Shown piece by piece: positions 1 through 37,900 of a stretch of 64,000 bases of DNA. The notes beneath the pieces are model-generated. The model was not told the origin of the DNA. It was given only the letters and a program-made list of their open reading frames with translations, and did no database searches. The position numbers were made by a program, and so were the translations under genes. Source of the DNA: Megalobrama amblycephala. Its lineage: Eukaryota; Chordata; Actinopteri; Cypriniformes; Xenocyprididae. Each line of letters opens with the position of its first letter. Position 1 is the first letter of the stretch. Where the stretch lies: positions 6,581,513 through 6,645,512 of the forward strand of contig NC_063062.1 in the NCBI RefSeq assembly GCF_018812025.1. Direction: 5' to 3'.

Positions 1-377
1 TAGGTTTTTTTTTTACTTTGCTTCATTAAACAACTACAACGAAATGTTACTTCACATGCCTGCAGTGCATGTTACAGGCAGGACAAAACTTTGCAAACAA
101 TAAACAACAAACAACAGCACGTAAAAACTGCGTTGACAGTGATCCGTTGATCGTGAAAATAGGTTTCAGTTTGTGATTTGTCAGCAGTTTCTATATCAGA
201 ACAGATTCATTTCTCCTTTTTTACAAGTAGTAAATTAATGTAATTGATCTACATAATGCTCTGCACAGTAAATTGCATTAGGTATTGTATTGAATATTCT
301 GTTGGTGGTACAAAACTAATTCAAGCAATCTTATTTGGCCAACAAATTTCAGTTACACTCCCTATATCATTTCTGTT

Positions 378-408
378 GATATCATCCATGTTAGGCATGG
401 ATGATATC
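378..408. repeat. 13-bp perfect hairpin
   Basis: Arms GATATCATCCATG (378-390) and its complement (396-408) with a 5-base loop, in the AT-rich ttc38 intron that fills 1-626. Nothing else is recognisable in that stretch apart from homopolymer runs (T run at about 573-593). Confidence 0.6.
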
Positions 409-612
409 AGGCCTGTAAAAAAAAAAAGAACTTAAAAAAAAAACTTAATTAGAAATGTTACATTGAAATAAGAAAGTTAAATTAAAAAAATACTAAAATT
501 ATTAAAGCTAAATACTATAATAGTAGATAAATAATAATAAAATAACACTGCTGTACTATGTAAATGTTAAAGTTTTTTTTTTTTTTTTTTTTTAATGAAT
601 GAAGTACATTGA

Positions 613-25309
<24,697 letters not shown>

Positions 25310-25912
25310 ATTCAGACTCTATTCCCTACGCGGCTAACAACCGGTTCTCTGTTAGTTTAATCACAGGCTGCTTTCCTAACTCATTTAACTACAGACATCA
25401 GATCAGAGAGCCCTGCGTACAGCCCAAGAGTTTGCACTGAAGTCTTCTGTTTAATGGGTTCACTCCTCCAACGTCTGTTAGTCTAGTCTCTTCCATTCTC
25501 CTACATTGCAAGACATAAATTAAATGGAAGTGTGCAAATGGAAAGATATTTTGCATTACATGTTATTCGATTACATGTAGTCCGAGCAGTACTTTCTCTC
25601 TAGGCATGCAACAAATGACCAAGATTATTCAATGCTGTGTGCATTAAAAATTGAACTTACAAATATGCCTCCAGACTTTTTGAAATAACAAACAATCCCA
25701 CAAGCTTTACAAACAAACTTTTTTTTATTTTATCAAATAACAGAACAAATGTAAACCAAAATAGAAAATAAATAAGAACTGGCTCCGAGGCAGAGTGAAA
25801 TGAATCTGAGAGGAAAATGTGCTGGAAGTGTGAGAGCAGTTGGTGCAGAATGAAAGCATCACTCCAGTATGTGAGAGAGTTTGGCGGCACTGCAGGTGAC
25901 TGTCTGCTGCCT
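25310..25912. other. Convergent 3' UTR space between ttc38 and tspan33
   Basis: About 600 bp between the two stop codons. On the + strand ATTAAA at 25520-25525 and AATAAA at 25767-25772 could end ttc38. On the - strand AATAAA (complement of 25724-25729) could end tspan33. If the distal + signal is used, the two transcripts overlap tail to tail. Confidence 0.5.
25724..25729 (-). terminator. Candidate poly(A) signal of tspan33
   Basis: AATAAA on the minus strand, 184 bases past the TAG, in an A/T-rich context with T/G-rich sequence further downstream. Confidence 0.45.
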
Positions 25913-25981
25913 CTACAAGACGGATTGGATCTCTTTCTGGATCTCAGAAATGAGGATCAGAGACAGAACGATGCCTGCGAT
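25913..25981 (-). CDS. tspan33: tspan33 exon 8 (stop codon)
   Basis: Acceptor gatctacag. Reads IAGIVLSLILISEIQKEIQS then VL and TAG at 25913-25915. It is the second half of TM4 and a short cytosolic tail, aligned with LVGILLSQILVNQIKDQI of TSPAN33. Confidence 0.9.
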   Translation of the reverse strand: MAGIVLSLILISEIQKEIQSVL

Positions 25982-28900
25982 CTGTAGATCAAAAAAAAAG
26001 AACTGTGTCAGGACAGTAGTGTGCATGGAGAGAGGATCGTAATTTCAGTTCCTGCCCAACACACACTTAAAAATGTATGAATGGAAATGCAGTGCATTGA
26101 GTAATATGGGATAAGAATACACAATGTTCATTTCAAAAGGAGCACAATCTTCAAAGGGGGCATATGTGTATAATTCAGATTGTCTGTATCTATAGGCCTA
26201 TCCTTAATTATATACATTAAAAAGGTCACACACACATAGGCATCATTGACCTAATAATGAACAGACACAATATTGCCAGCTATGTTGTCTGTTTCTGCTC
26301 CGCCAACGAAAATAGTTTCAAAACAAGGCCACAGCAGAATGAACCATTGTGTGTCTGAGCTAACGGTGTAGGGAAGGGTTTTTTTCTGTTTTTCTGTATG
26401 AATCACTGTTTCTGAATGGTTGAGTGAATGATTGAATAAGGCTATGTTTAGTCCAAATCCGATTATTTGTGTATCCGACTGGAATCTGATCTAAAAAAAA
26501 AAAAAAATCCAGTTGAGACGCTTTGTTGCTATGATACAGAATATATCTGATTTCGCAGAATTTGTTTCAGACTAAAAATTTCGACACTTGGAATGTATGT
26601 TCCGACTCCAGCAATATTAATTTCTTAAGAATGTTGTGACAGGTAAAGGTATAATTTGTAAGATATTCGCAGTAAAATATCCAAAAACCACTCTAGTGTT
26701 ATATATTTTGCAGATTACTAACAAATTTGTTTCAGACTAAAAATGTGGACACAGCGACATTGGAACTTGAGACAAGGAATGTATGTTCCGACTCAAACTA
26801 AGCTTGATGACGTCAGCACCCTGTCTGACAGATGTAAATCTTCTAGTAGCTGTGCGTGCAAACTGCCATCGTTAATCTTGCAGAGACGGCGAGCTTGAGC
26901 GGGGAGTTCTTTGCGTGAGTGAGCAGGTAATTATTCTGATTAAAATTTGTATAGTATTTTAAAATGTAACGCCAGTACGCCATATTAAGTAATGCATACT
27001 ATTGCCTGCGAGCTTCTCCTCCTGTCTGTACGGTAAATTCTCACTGTGCGACAGAGAGTCGAGTGGTTATGACGCAATCGTTAGCCTATTTTTACAAAAA
27101 CTGTTTCTACGGGGCCATAATGTAACATAGAAGGTAATGGAGCCCTTTATACATTGTCGTGTATCTTTAGAAATAAATAATGGACAAATTGAGTCTTTAA
27201 ACGCCTCAGATGTAAAGTTATGTGCTGTCAAAGTGACGCCAAAATGAATGGGAGTCAATGGATGGCTAACGCAAGTGAAGTTCTGCTACAAGATGGCGGC
27301 ACGCGGCCGACTTCAACTTCCGGTCGACTTCCTTGGGCACTGGAAAATTCCCATTCTAAACAGTGACACGGGGCAGTGCAGTCGCCTGTCAATGACGTCA
27401 GTTACCCTTTGTTACCGCCTTTACTGACGTAGAAACCACATGACAACAGTGTCGTGGACAAATGCGCAAGTAGTGCCTAGCGTCCAGCAAACCACTAGCT
27501 TGCTTCAAGCAGTTCCTTATTTACTTCTTGCACGTTTTATGGTGGATTGTGTTACTTATTTATGGAACATAATTACTGTTTACCATCTGCCGCTGGTTCT
27601 GTCGACAAGGACAGCTCCCGTAAACGTAAGCGTACGGGCCATCCAAACGACCCAAGAAGAGTTTGGGACAAGAGGAGAGAAAGAGCGAGGATCAATATCG
27701 GTGTTGCATTTTCTAGATGGAGAGAGCTTCGCGACAAACTTCACCTAGAAAGAGATGTCGATCTCGCTTGTGTTTTACTCGACAGGTGAGTTGTTTTGAT
27801 TCGTATCTTTACAGAAAACGTATGTCATTATAACGATCAACAAGATTAGTATTATGGGCCATACACGCCAAACGCGGGGCATCGCGTCTCTAGACCCGCG
27901 CGAGGACGCGTCTGATCAATAGTCTGATCAATAGTCTGATCAATAGTCTGATCAATAGTCTGATCAATAGTCTGATCGCGTCTTTGCATTGACTTTGTAT
28001 GTAATCTACTCGCGCAAATCGTTGAACTCGCGTTTGCTATGTATGCCCAATTATTGTGTTTGAATGTACACGAGTGTATATATTTGTTGAACAAGTGGTA
28101 ATCGTTTTCATATCATCTGACTAAACAGTAATCAATTAATTTGATAATTTACTGTCAAACTATATTTGCTGTATTGTATTGCAATATAGCATGACGCAAT
28201 ATGTAATGGTGGCATGTGAAAATTGGTCTTTTTCAGACACTTACGAAATCCAGTATTGGATAGATTTTGTTAGTTACTGTAGCAGCTACAGTGTAGTTAT
28301 CATAATTTTACACCGTAACCTCACAATAAAAATTGTGCTGTCAATATATGATACATATGGTAAAGCGGAAGCAGCGCCGGCGACTGTGGCATAATAAAAA
28401 TTACGCTGCTCATGAGGCGTGTGTTGCGCAATCGCTCCAGCGGCCTTGTTCAGCTCCCACAACACTCGGTCCTGCTCTGCTTCATACTACAGTAACGTTA
28501 ATAATTAACATGTTTTCTTCCCAAGTCCTATTGCACTGTCTGAATAGGCCTCTAGCGACCTCTAGCGGACAAAATTATTACATACTGCACCTTTAAGCCT
28601 AGTTCAGACTGCACGATTTTCAAAGTAGTCGGGTCACTGTTCTTTTCACACTGCATGACTATCTTGGGCAGCATTCAGTCGCTGCTGTTTTCAAACTGCA
28701 CTATGGATCGGCGACAGAAGGTTTCACACTGCACGTCTTTACAATAGAATTGCCGACAACTCTGGATCGCAAACAACGTTTCACAACCAAACACGCGAGA
28801 TGTGACAAGGAAACAATGCAATATCACACATGCAAGACCGGAGTTCTCACGTGAGACTGGGATTATTATTAAAAGTGGTAGCCCACAAGAAGCTTGCAAT

Positions 28901-31900
28901 ACGAATTGCCTGTGCGCTGATTTGCAGCGAAAACAAGAAAAGGAAAAGAAGAATTTTGAGGAGGAACTGGTTGGGGAGACACGAGGAACAAGGATTGTGT
29001 GTTCTACAAGTGGTCTATAACTCCTCCCCGAACTCCACGCTGCTCTGTATCTTGCTCTCTCATTGGCTGTCGGTCATCGCCGATGTAGTTTTCAGTCAGA
29101 ACACTTTTCACACAGCAGGATTTTGAATCGCCGACAGGTCCATATTTAGCATGCCAAATATCTCACGTGCGATTCTCTCAGATCACGTCTTTGCTCATTC
29201 ACACTGCGTGATTGTCACTCGCGTGAACGAGCACCGATTTGCCTGTGATTTCGGGCATTTGACGGCGATTTCTCAACCTGTCGGCGAGCCAAAATCGGGG
29301 CTAAAATCGTGCAGTCTGAACTCGGCTTTAGTCGGTGTTGTATTTGTCCCGCCTCTCCTCCACTCTGATTGGATGGTTGGCTAAAAAGTGACAGTGATGT
29401 GCACAGCGAGGTGACTGCTTGAGCATGAAAAAGACGCTCAGCGCCTCGTTATGCTCCTGGCGTTTAAAAAATGCGGCGCTCCCATTGAAAACAATTGGAA
29501 AAGTATGCTAGCTGCTGGATAAAACGCTTTGGTGGACACAACCTTTTTATGAGGCAGCGGCAGAAACATAAGAGGCAGGTATGCGTGGCTTTATTCCTTG
29601 CTGTCGTCTCTGCCGGTTTCAAAACATGTCACCGTTATCATTTGCTGCTCATCCAGCACTTTGCAACCATGCAAGTGACTTTCAGCATGTTTCCAATTTG
29701 TTTACGTTGTACATACAGTGCAGGTTCTGAACGGCAGCTCATTATTGGGCCAATGCTGTTTACGTGAGCAGCACGACACATGCGTGCGATGCTGATGCAG
29801 GAGCCGGCCAATAGAGGGTATGCACGTCGACTGTTATGACCTGCGGTTACGCCCACTGAGTGGCAACATTGGTTTTCAGCGTATATGCCGCGAAAAACAC
29901 AAAACACATCCAAAACGGGAAAGAGATTTGTGATTGACTGTACAAATAGCTTCGACACAAAACCTGAGGTATATATTTAAAGACCGCCGAAAGCTACCGA
30001 AAAAAGAAGCAAATGGATCACTGCAATTCACAGAAACAGCTGGACTCCAGCAGAGAAACATGGATTTGCAGTTATCATTTTGTGTCAAACTGTTGGATTT
30101 TGAGGTAAAATCATACCGTATATATATTGTATTGTTATATATCAATTAAATATTTACCATCTTATATTCTGCATAATTAGATGTTTTTAAATAAACATGA
30201 CAAAAACTATACAAGTTTTAGGGCTGGACAATATGACGATATAAATAACATTGATATAAGTGATTACTCGGATTTAAACCTACCTATATTGCAGTTATAT
30301 AAAATATTCACAGGCATATTTGCTTTATGTATTTCCCCGGCGTCGAAATCAGGCACATATAAATGTCAGGAAACACGACTCCTGGCTGCATGTCAATATC
30401 CATGGAATATGTTTATTTGACAAGTTGTAAGGAACACTTTCGAGTCTAACCTTTAGTGTAATCGTTTGTTTTACTCGCGTTTTCGGAGTTTCCTCTGTTA
30501 AATCCAGTCACGCCACAGGTTCTTTTGCCACTCAGTCCAGTTCCGGCGGGAAAGTGACGTCGATGCATACCCTCTATACTGGGTCGGTGTTCTGATGTAG
30601 AACCCGGAAAGCACTGCTCTGTCTATACAACTTAAACAGCATAGGAGAATGACAGGGTCGAGTAGAAGTTGTTGAATAAAGTTATTTTTGTTTTGCTTTT
30701 GCATACAAAAATCATTCTCGTCATTTCATAATATTAAAGGTTGAACCACTGTAGTCACATTGACTATTTTAACGATGTCTTTACTACTTTTCTGGACCTT
30801 GAATGACGGTAATTACATTGCTTTCTATGGGGGATAAAAAGAACCTCTTGGATTTCCTCAAAAATATCTTGTGTTCCGAAGATGGAACGATATGAGGGTG
30901 AGTAATTAATGACTGAAATTTCATTTTTGGGTGAACTAACCTTTTAATGGTTAATATTGATTAACAAAGCTGTAATAATTCACCAGTGCTTTCCTCAAGA
31001 TTTTCCTATGGGTTTTTATAATGGTGTAAATTACACAGACCCATATCGAAAAGGTAATTTTGACTTGATGAAAATGTCCAAGTATCGTCAACTTATGTTT
31101 ACCACAGACCTTATTTTACTCATAAATTAAAAAAACCCATTATAAAAACCTACAGGAAAATCTCGAGGGAACCACCAGCAAATTAGTCTTCCAGGTTTTG
31201 ACGTCACAGCTGCAGCACTATTCAGTACACTGTTTGTTTCTGCTGTACTGACCAATCAGCACCCTCGATCGGATTCGGAACTCCCCAAGTCTGTTTGAGA
31301 AACTGAAATCATTCAGCTGAATGTTACCTGTGGTAAAGCGAGAGCCAGAGTCAGCGCCTCCAACTAACAGCAGGTGAGATTCAATCCATATTACAGCTCT
31401 GTCTGAACAGCCCACCGGATAGATGGATTTAGTGGCGTCCAGAATAGTTCTGTGTCTGAATCCCAAAGCCACACATGGTGTTGATCACAGTCTGAAAGAG
31501 TAAAAGAGAAGATGTTCTTGTCTTCACTGCTTTGTCTCTTCAGATGTTATAAGTCTTTAAGCAGCAGGGGGCAGTAATGGTTTAGCCTCATTCTTGTCCT
31601 TTGCTTAATGCATCTTATTTTAAATCTATAGTATACAAATACAAACATGATTAATTAGTAGTTTTGCTAAAATAAGCACAACTATTAATACTATGCATAT
31701 TTTGCCATATATCTAGGGACCAGAATATTATCTGGGGAGATTTTGGGCTAGTAAGCAACCATATAACAACATGGTAAAAACACCTGCACACATTAGCAAC
31801 TGCATAAAAGTGTCCTGACAAGAAGTACACATGTAAATGAAGTAATATTGCACAAGTTCTTGGCGCTTTTGATTCTGTTGTTTATGATTTATCTCCTTCC

Positions 31901-34900
31901 TTTAGTCTAGCTTTTGCATGTTTAGTGTTTCTACCACCATAGGCAGCTTTGACACCTACCCGACTCAACAGCGTCAATAGATCAGGGCCAGTCATTTCCC
32001 CTTAGCTTTTTACGACTTTAGTGTGAGCATTTCACCATGCTTCATGACAACCTGAGGATGTTGAAATCCCTTTTGTTTTGTGGGTTGCTGATGTAGAATA
32101 CAGGTCAAGATCATATCTGTAGATATATGCAGTTTTTAATTGAATGTCTGCACCAAGAATTTACTTAAAGGGATAGTTCACCCAAAAATTTAAAAAATTC
32201 TGTCTCCCCCTCAAGTTGTTCTAAACCAATTTCTTTGTTCTGCTGTACACAAAGGAAGATATTTGGAAGAATGTTTGTAACCAAGCAGATCTTGCCACCC
32301 ATTGACTATCATAGTATTTATTTTCCTATATTGTAGTCAATGGGGGGCGAGATCTGCTTGATTACAAACATTCTTCCAAATATCTTCCTTTGTGTACAGC
32401 AGAACAAAGAAATTTATACAGGTTTGGAACAACTTGATGGGGAGTAAAAGATGACAGAATTTTCATTTTTGGGTGAACTATCGCTTTAACATTGTGTGAT
32501 CTAATCATAAAAATCAATCACCTTTTTTCTACAGAGATTTTACACCGCTTTCAGTATTCATCACTGATAACTGACAAGAAACCTACACATGAAAGATCAT
32601 CAAGATAATTTTAATGTCTAAAAGGGGATAAAATATCAGCATTTCCAAGTATATTTTGTGTTGATGGTTAAACAATCCAAACGCATGTGATCCCTGAACA
32701 GGTTTCCATTAAATAATGCAATGATTCATTTTCATATCACCTGCCCAGATGCTGCCATAGAGAAGTGCCATTGTCTCCATGTGAACAGCTGTTTGGATGA
32801 ATCACTGAATTTTCTGTCATTCCTTTTGCTTCAAACAACATGCCTGAATACTGGAAGACAATTAAACCCATAAACCACACAGCTTTTCTCCCTCAGCATC
32901 ATAAATGTGGCATGGTTCCTCCATTTCCGTCTGTTTTTGTTTGAAAGAATTGCATTTCATCCACCCTGACCTGTTTAGAGAGTGTTTATCCAGCAATCAC
33001 CGTAGACATTTGCCAAGGGAACAGAGACCATAATATTTAGGTCTGCCAAGGAGTCGCCCCATATATCAGTGATCTATGTTCTGTTTGAGTATCTTATCAG
33101 CATTTAGACACGTCTCACGGTTTGAATTGAAGCACACATTTAGCATTTCAGTCAAGCAGCTGCTTTGGACGTCATGCTAAAATGGCACAGCTCGGTCATT
33201 TGCTGCCTTGAGAGGCAAGAAAGTAATTCAGAACACATCAATTCTTCTCAAATTGCTGCTATGACAACTGTGTAGAAATTGAAACTTTGAATTACTGATA
33301 CATTTGGTAAACCCAATCTGTTTAACTTCACAAAGCTTTTACTGATGTGATTATAACAGGGGTAGTAATTAGCAGCACAGGCCATCATCGTTAAAGATGA
33401 AGGCGCAAAGGACACTTTGAATCCGTCTCTCATGGCACTTTGTTGCCAGAGTGCAATAAACCAATGACCACATACAGTTTTGCTGAGCTGATGAGATGAA
33501 AAATTATACAACTTTGCCTTTGCACTAATGCTACACTACAAAGACTGAGAACAAAAGGGGTGGGAATGTGTTGAAATAAAGGATCAAAATGAAGGATCAC
33601 TGTATAACTGAACACAAATTTTACATTTTCTGAAAATGTGAGTGGTTTTTGCCTGCATGTGCAAAGCTCGCCACCTTGATGCTAGAGTGTTTTAGGTGGT
33701 TGCCAGTGTTGTTTTGCAGTGGCTAAAGCGTTCTGAGTGGTTGTTAGCATGTTGCTGTGCTGTTGCTAGGATATATTTGGAGGTTTCATTGAAGGTGGGC
33801 TTTTTTAATATGGACCATTAAGTCTTTATCCTGTTTTTGGTCATAAGCTTATATGGCTTGGGTCCATATTGTTTTTTTTTTCATCCATTTTATCATCCAC
33901 TAATTGATTCTGATCTCTTAGAATTTTTTTAAACTTCTGAATTACATTATGAATTGTAGTATTAACTAAGAACTAGCTATGAGCTATAGTAGTAAAACTC
34001 TCTAGCACCACTAATCAATCGTATATATGTATACTTTAGGTCTCCAATTTCAGTGCGTTACAGTGATTGATACAGGATATGAATCATTAATTTCAAAAGG
34101 ATATATTGGATATAAATATAACTTTTAAAATATTTTTTAATCAGCAAGGAGGATGCATTAAATTGATCAAAAGTGATGTCAAAATGTATCACATGTTTGT
34201 TCTGTCTTGGTTTATTTCTAGTTCTTGTACTTGTTTCCTTTGTTCCCATTTCCCCACCACTAGTTAGTTTCCTTGATTACTGATTAGCTCATCATATGTT
34301 CTTAGTTTTGTTAATTACCTCACGGTATTTAAAGTCACAGTGAACAGGAAGTTGTGACCGGCTTTACTTCAGAATTGTGATGCATTTTCTGAGTGAAACA
34401 AAAATATTAAATGAGAAAAATGTGGCTTGTTTTTTTTCCCCGCTGAGAATTATGCTGCCTTTACATGCTATCATAATCCGCTTGTTAAGTCATGACGTAA
34501 GGAACGCCGTTTCCGGGTCCAAGCCTCGACTTATTTCACTTGAGAATGCCATCGACGGCCGTTTATGAGCGCTATTTATTCATATTAAACATCAATCATT
34601 TTAAAAAGTTAAACATTTTAAATACTTACAGTCTACACAACAGTCTCCGTGCTCACAGCGTCACAGACATTAATTTTTTAACGATTTATAAAAGATGAAT
34701 CATTGTCTGTGGCCATCTGGGATTTTGGTATGGAGATAAAGGTTATAATTATATATTTTTTTGTACTATTACACCACATCGTGTGTGTATATTAGCACCA
34801 TTTGTTGTTTTCTTGTGGTATGAGATAGAGCGTTTGGACCCGGAAGCGCTGCCGCGTGACGTCAGACTTAACAACCGGATTATCTTAAATACCAGTTTCC

Positions 34901-37900
34901 TAAGTAAAAATACACACGAACGGCATCTGATGTCGTGTTTACCACTGGGAAGTTCGTAAATAATTTTGATATCCAAATTCCCGAGATGGGCGTGCCAGAA
35001 ACTTTAAAACATGGTGGAGGGGAGAACTACTGCTGTAACAAGTATGATTTATTATTTTTTATTTCCCCACAACAGCTAGATCATCTTGTCTTGTCATTAA
35101 TGTAGCGCATATTGTCACAATCATGTAACAATTCGTGTCACAATATATCGCAATGCAAAAATGCAACAATATGTATTGTATATAGTTCACCCGAAATGAA
35201 AATTACTGTGTGAGGGGAAAAAAAAAATCAAGATTTCAGAATTTTATTGTCAGTATGACATTAAACTTCTATATATAATGTTGAATATAATGTATAATAA
35301 TGCAATGGGGGAATATTTGTGGGTCCTGATTATGCCAAATATCTTACCAGTAAAAAGTGGCCTACATTACTTTAACTATATCTAGTCAGTGACAGATTGC
35401 AAGCATAATCATCTAAAATAATTCTGTATTTTCAATCATGAATATTTTTATTCTGTTGTGTCACCATTGTCTTGTGGTGTCCAAGTCAAAGCCTATTCAT
35501 TCCACCCCAATGTAATACCAAATTTAGCATTTTAATCAACAGTACATTTTTTTGTTAACCTTTTACATATGTCTTGGAATATCGCAATAATATCGTATTG
35601 TGAGTTCAGTATTGTGATGTGTATCGAATCGTGACATGAGGGTATCGTTACACCCCTAATATATAAATAATCATTTGAAGCATATTATGTTTTATACACA
35701 GTGAAAATAGCCTGCATTTGACCGAATTACAGAATTGTCAGCAAGCGGACTATCTAGATAGCATTGTGAATGTCAGTGCATGGGACACTAAATATAATTT
35801 TGGATTTAATACGTTTTTACCAATAAATAGGCAAGAACCTGGTGTCCTCCATGATTCCCGTTCATTCCGACAACAAGCACTTGAATGCAACAAGCTCATA
35901 ATCACGACTTCTGAAGTGGGAATTATGACATTTCCGATAGCACGTGAAGGCAGCATTAATTGGTTCTAGAAAAGTGGGTGTTCATAATGCTTTTTAAGGA
36001 CCAAATCAGTATATTAGAATGAATTCTGAAGAGATTTGAGCTGCTGAAAATTCAGATATTTAATTTTAAAATATATGAAAATAAAATTAGTTATTTTAAA
36101 GTGTAATAATATTTCTCAATTTTATAATTTTTACTGTGTTTTTGATTAAATGAATGAGCCTTAGTGAGCACAAGAGACTTCTTTCAAGAACATTAAAATA
36201 TTCAAACTTTTGAATGATATAACAGTAAGTGTTATTTTTATTCTCTCAGTATATGTTTTTTCAAGGTGATTATACCATTACTGTACATCTGTTGCAGCCA
36301 TGAACATTTGAGAGAATGTTTTCAAATTTAAAATGGTGAACCTGGGGTAATATAAAACAATATTGTGAAGTTAAAATGTAATTATAATGATTTAGAACTC
36401 ATAAAGCAGCATATGAATCTTCGCTTCACACACAGATCTCATATCTGCTTATATTTCGATGTCCATTTTCATTTATTCATAACTGCAGATTAGAGATCGG
36501 TCTATGCGTATAGGTGGTTTACTCTCACCTCTCCTGGTAGAGGAGTGCAGCATGAGAAGGGAACTGCACACCTCTCATTGCTGGGGTTTGATGGGGTGCA
36601 GTTGAAGTAGAGGTTCCAGGACCAGTCGGTGTAGTTGTTCCAGCCACAGCATTTGAACTGCAAGGAGCAGCGAGGAATGAAGGGAGAGAAGTATTTTTAG
36701 ACACTGTCTCTCAGACCACATATTCACCTCTTATCTGCTGAACCCATGAAAATTTTCATTGTGAGGAGGCAAAGAGGCAGGAGAACATACTGTACTGTAT
36801 TGTAGAAAAGAACATTTGCTTATTTAGAGAGCCATGCATGTGTTGAGTTCACATTGCCATATTTACCAAACTCTGCACTACAGTTAGGGATAAAATAGGG
36901 ATAATTCACCAAAAATTTATAAATTGTGTAACTCTCATGTTGCTTGAAATTCACATATTTCTATTCACAAAATGAAATAAATGGCAGAATGACCAATTGG
37001 TCCAGATGATATAGGGTTGATAAGGAATTAAAGGATTAGTTCACTTTAAAATGAAAATTACCCCAAGCTTTACTCACCCTTACTCAAATGCATCACTTTG
37101 CTTCAGAAGACCTTTATTATAACTATCTTCTTTCTGATGAACACAATCAGAGTTAAAGTCATATACACCTTGGATGGCTTGAGGGTTAGTAAAGCTTGTG
37201 GTAATTTTCATTTTAAAGTGAACTAATCCTTTAATAATTTTATTTAGATACATTAAATTGATCGCAAGGTCTCTAACATCCACCAGCTCTGTGATGTCGT
37301 CAATGAAGGAGTGGAAGAGGATTCCAGTGGCAACCTGTGAAGCTCTGGTGAACTCCATGCCCAAGAGGGTTAAGGCAGTGCTGGAAAATTATGGTGGGCA
37401 CACAAAATATTGACACTTTGGGCCCAATTTGGACATTTTCACTTAGGGGTGTACTCACTTTTGTGGCCAGCGGTTTAGACATTAATGGCTGTGTGTTGAG
37501 TTATTTTGAGGAGACAGCAAATTTACACTATTATACAAGCTGTGACTACATTGTAGCAAAGTTTCTTCAGTGTTGACTTGAAAAGATATAATAAAATATT
37601 TTTAAAAATGTGAGGGGTGTACTCACTTCTGTGAGATACTGTATAACAGTGGTTCTCAAACTTTTTTCCCAGTGGGCCGCACAATGGTCCAAGTGCAAGT
37701 CTCACGGTCCGCATATAATTTACATATGACGTCACCAATGCAAACCAATCAGATTTAATGTTATGGTATTAGCAGATAATACTATTATTATACCAAGATT
37801 ACAATAATAATCAGTAATTACAATAATAATCAGTAATGCTCAATGAACACACAAACTGTATATACATCACTTTAAGTTGCTATTTAGCTAATTCTGTATG

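Larger units (their letters stand above)
26645..28595. mobile_element. Putative ~2-kb DNA element with TAAAGGTGCA-like ends
   Basis: Left TAAAGGTATAATTTGTAAGA (26645) and right end ATTACATACTGCACCTTTA (complement TAAAGGTGCAGTATGTAAT) look like diverged inverted ends. The interior includes a conserved exon-like ORF (27562-27785), a 12-bp tandem repeat and GC-rich segments. Whether it is one element or several is uncertain. Confidence 0.45.

Noticed and set aside
27911..27977. CRISPR-like array
   Set aside because: Head-to-tail 12-bp tandem repeat without spacers, in a vertebrate intron.
29876..30145. 89-codon minus-strand ORF as a gene
   Set aside because: Overlaps the putative THAP relic on the other strand and has no motif.
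31328..31491. Programmed ribosomal frameshift in tspan33
   Set aside because: Two shifts in one exon, no slippery heptamer or downstream structure seen, and tetraspanins are not known to use one.
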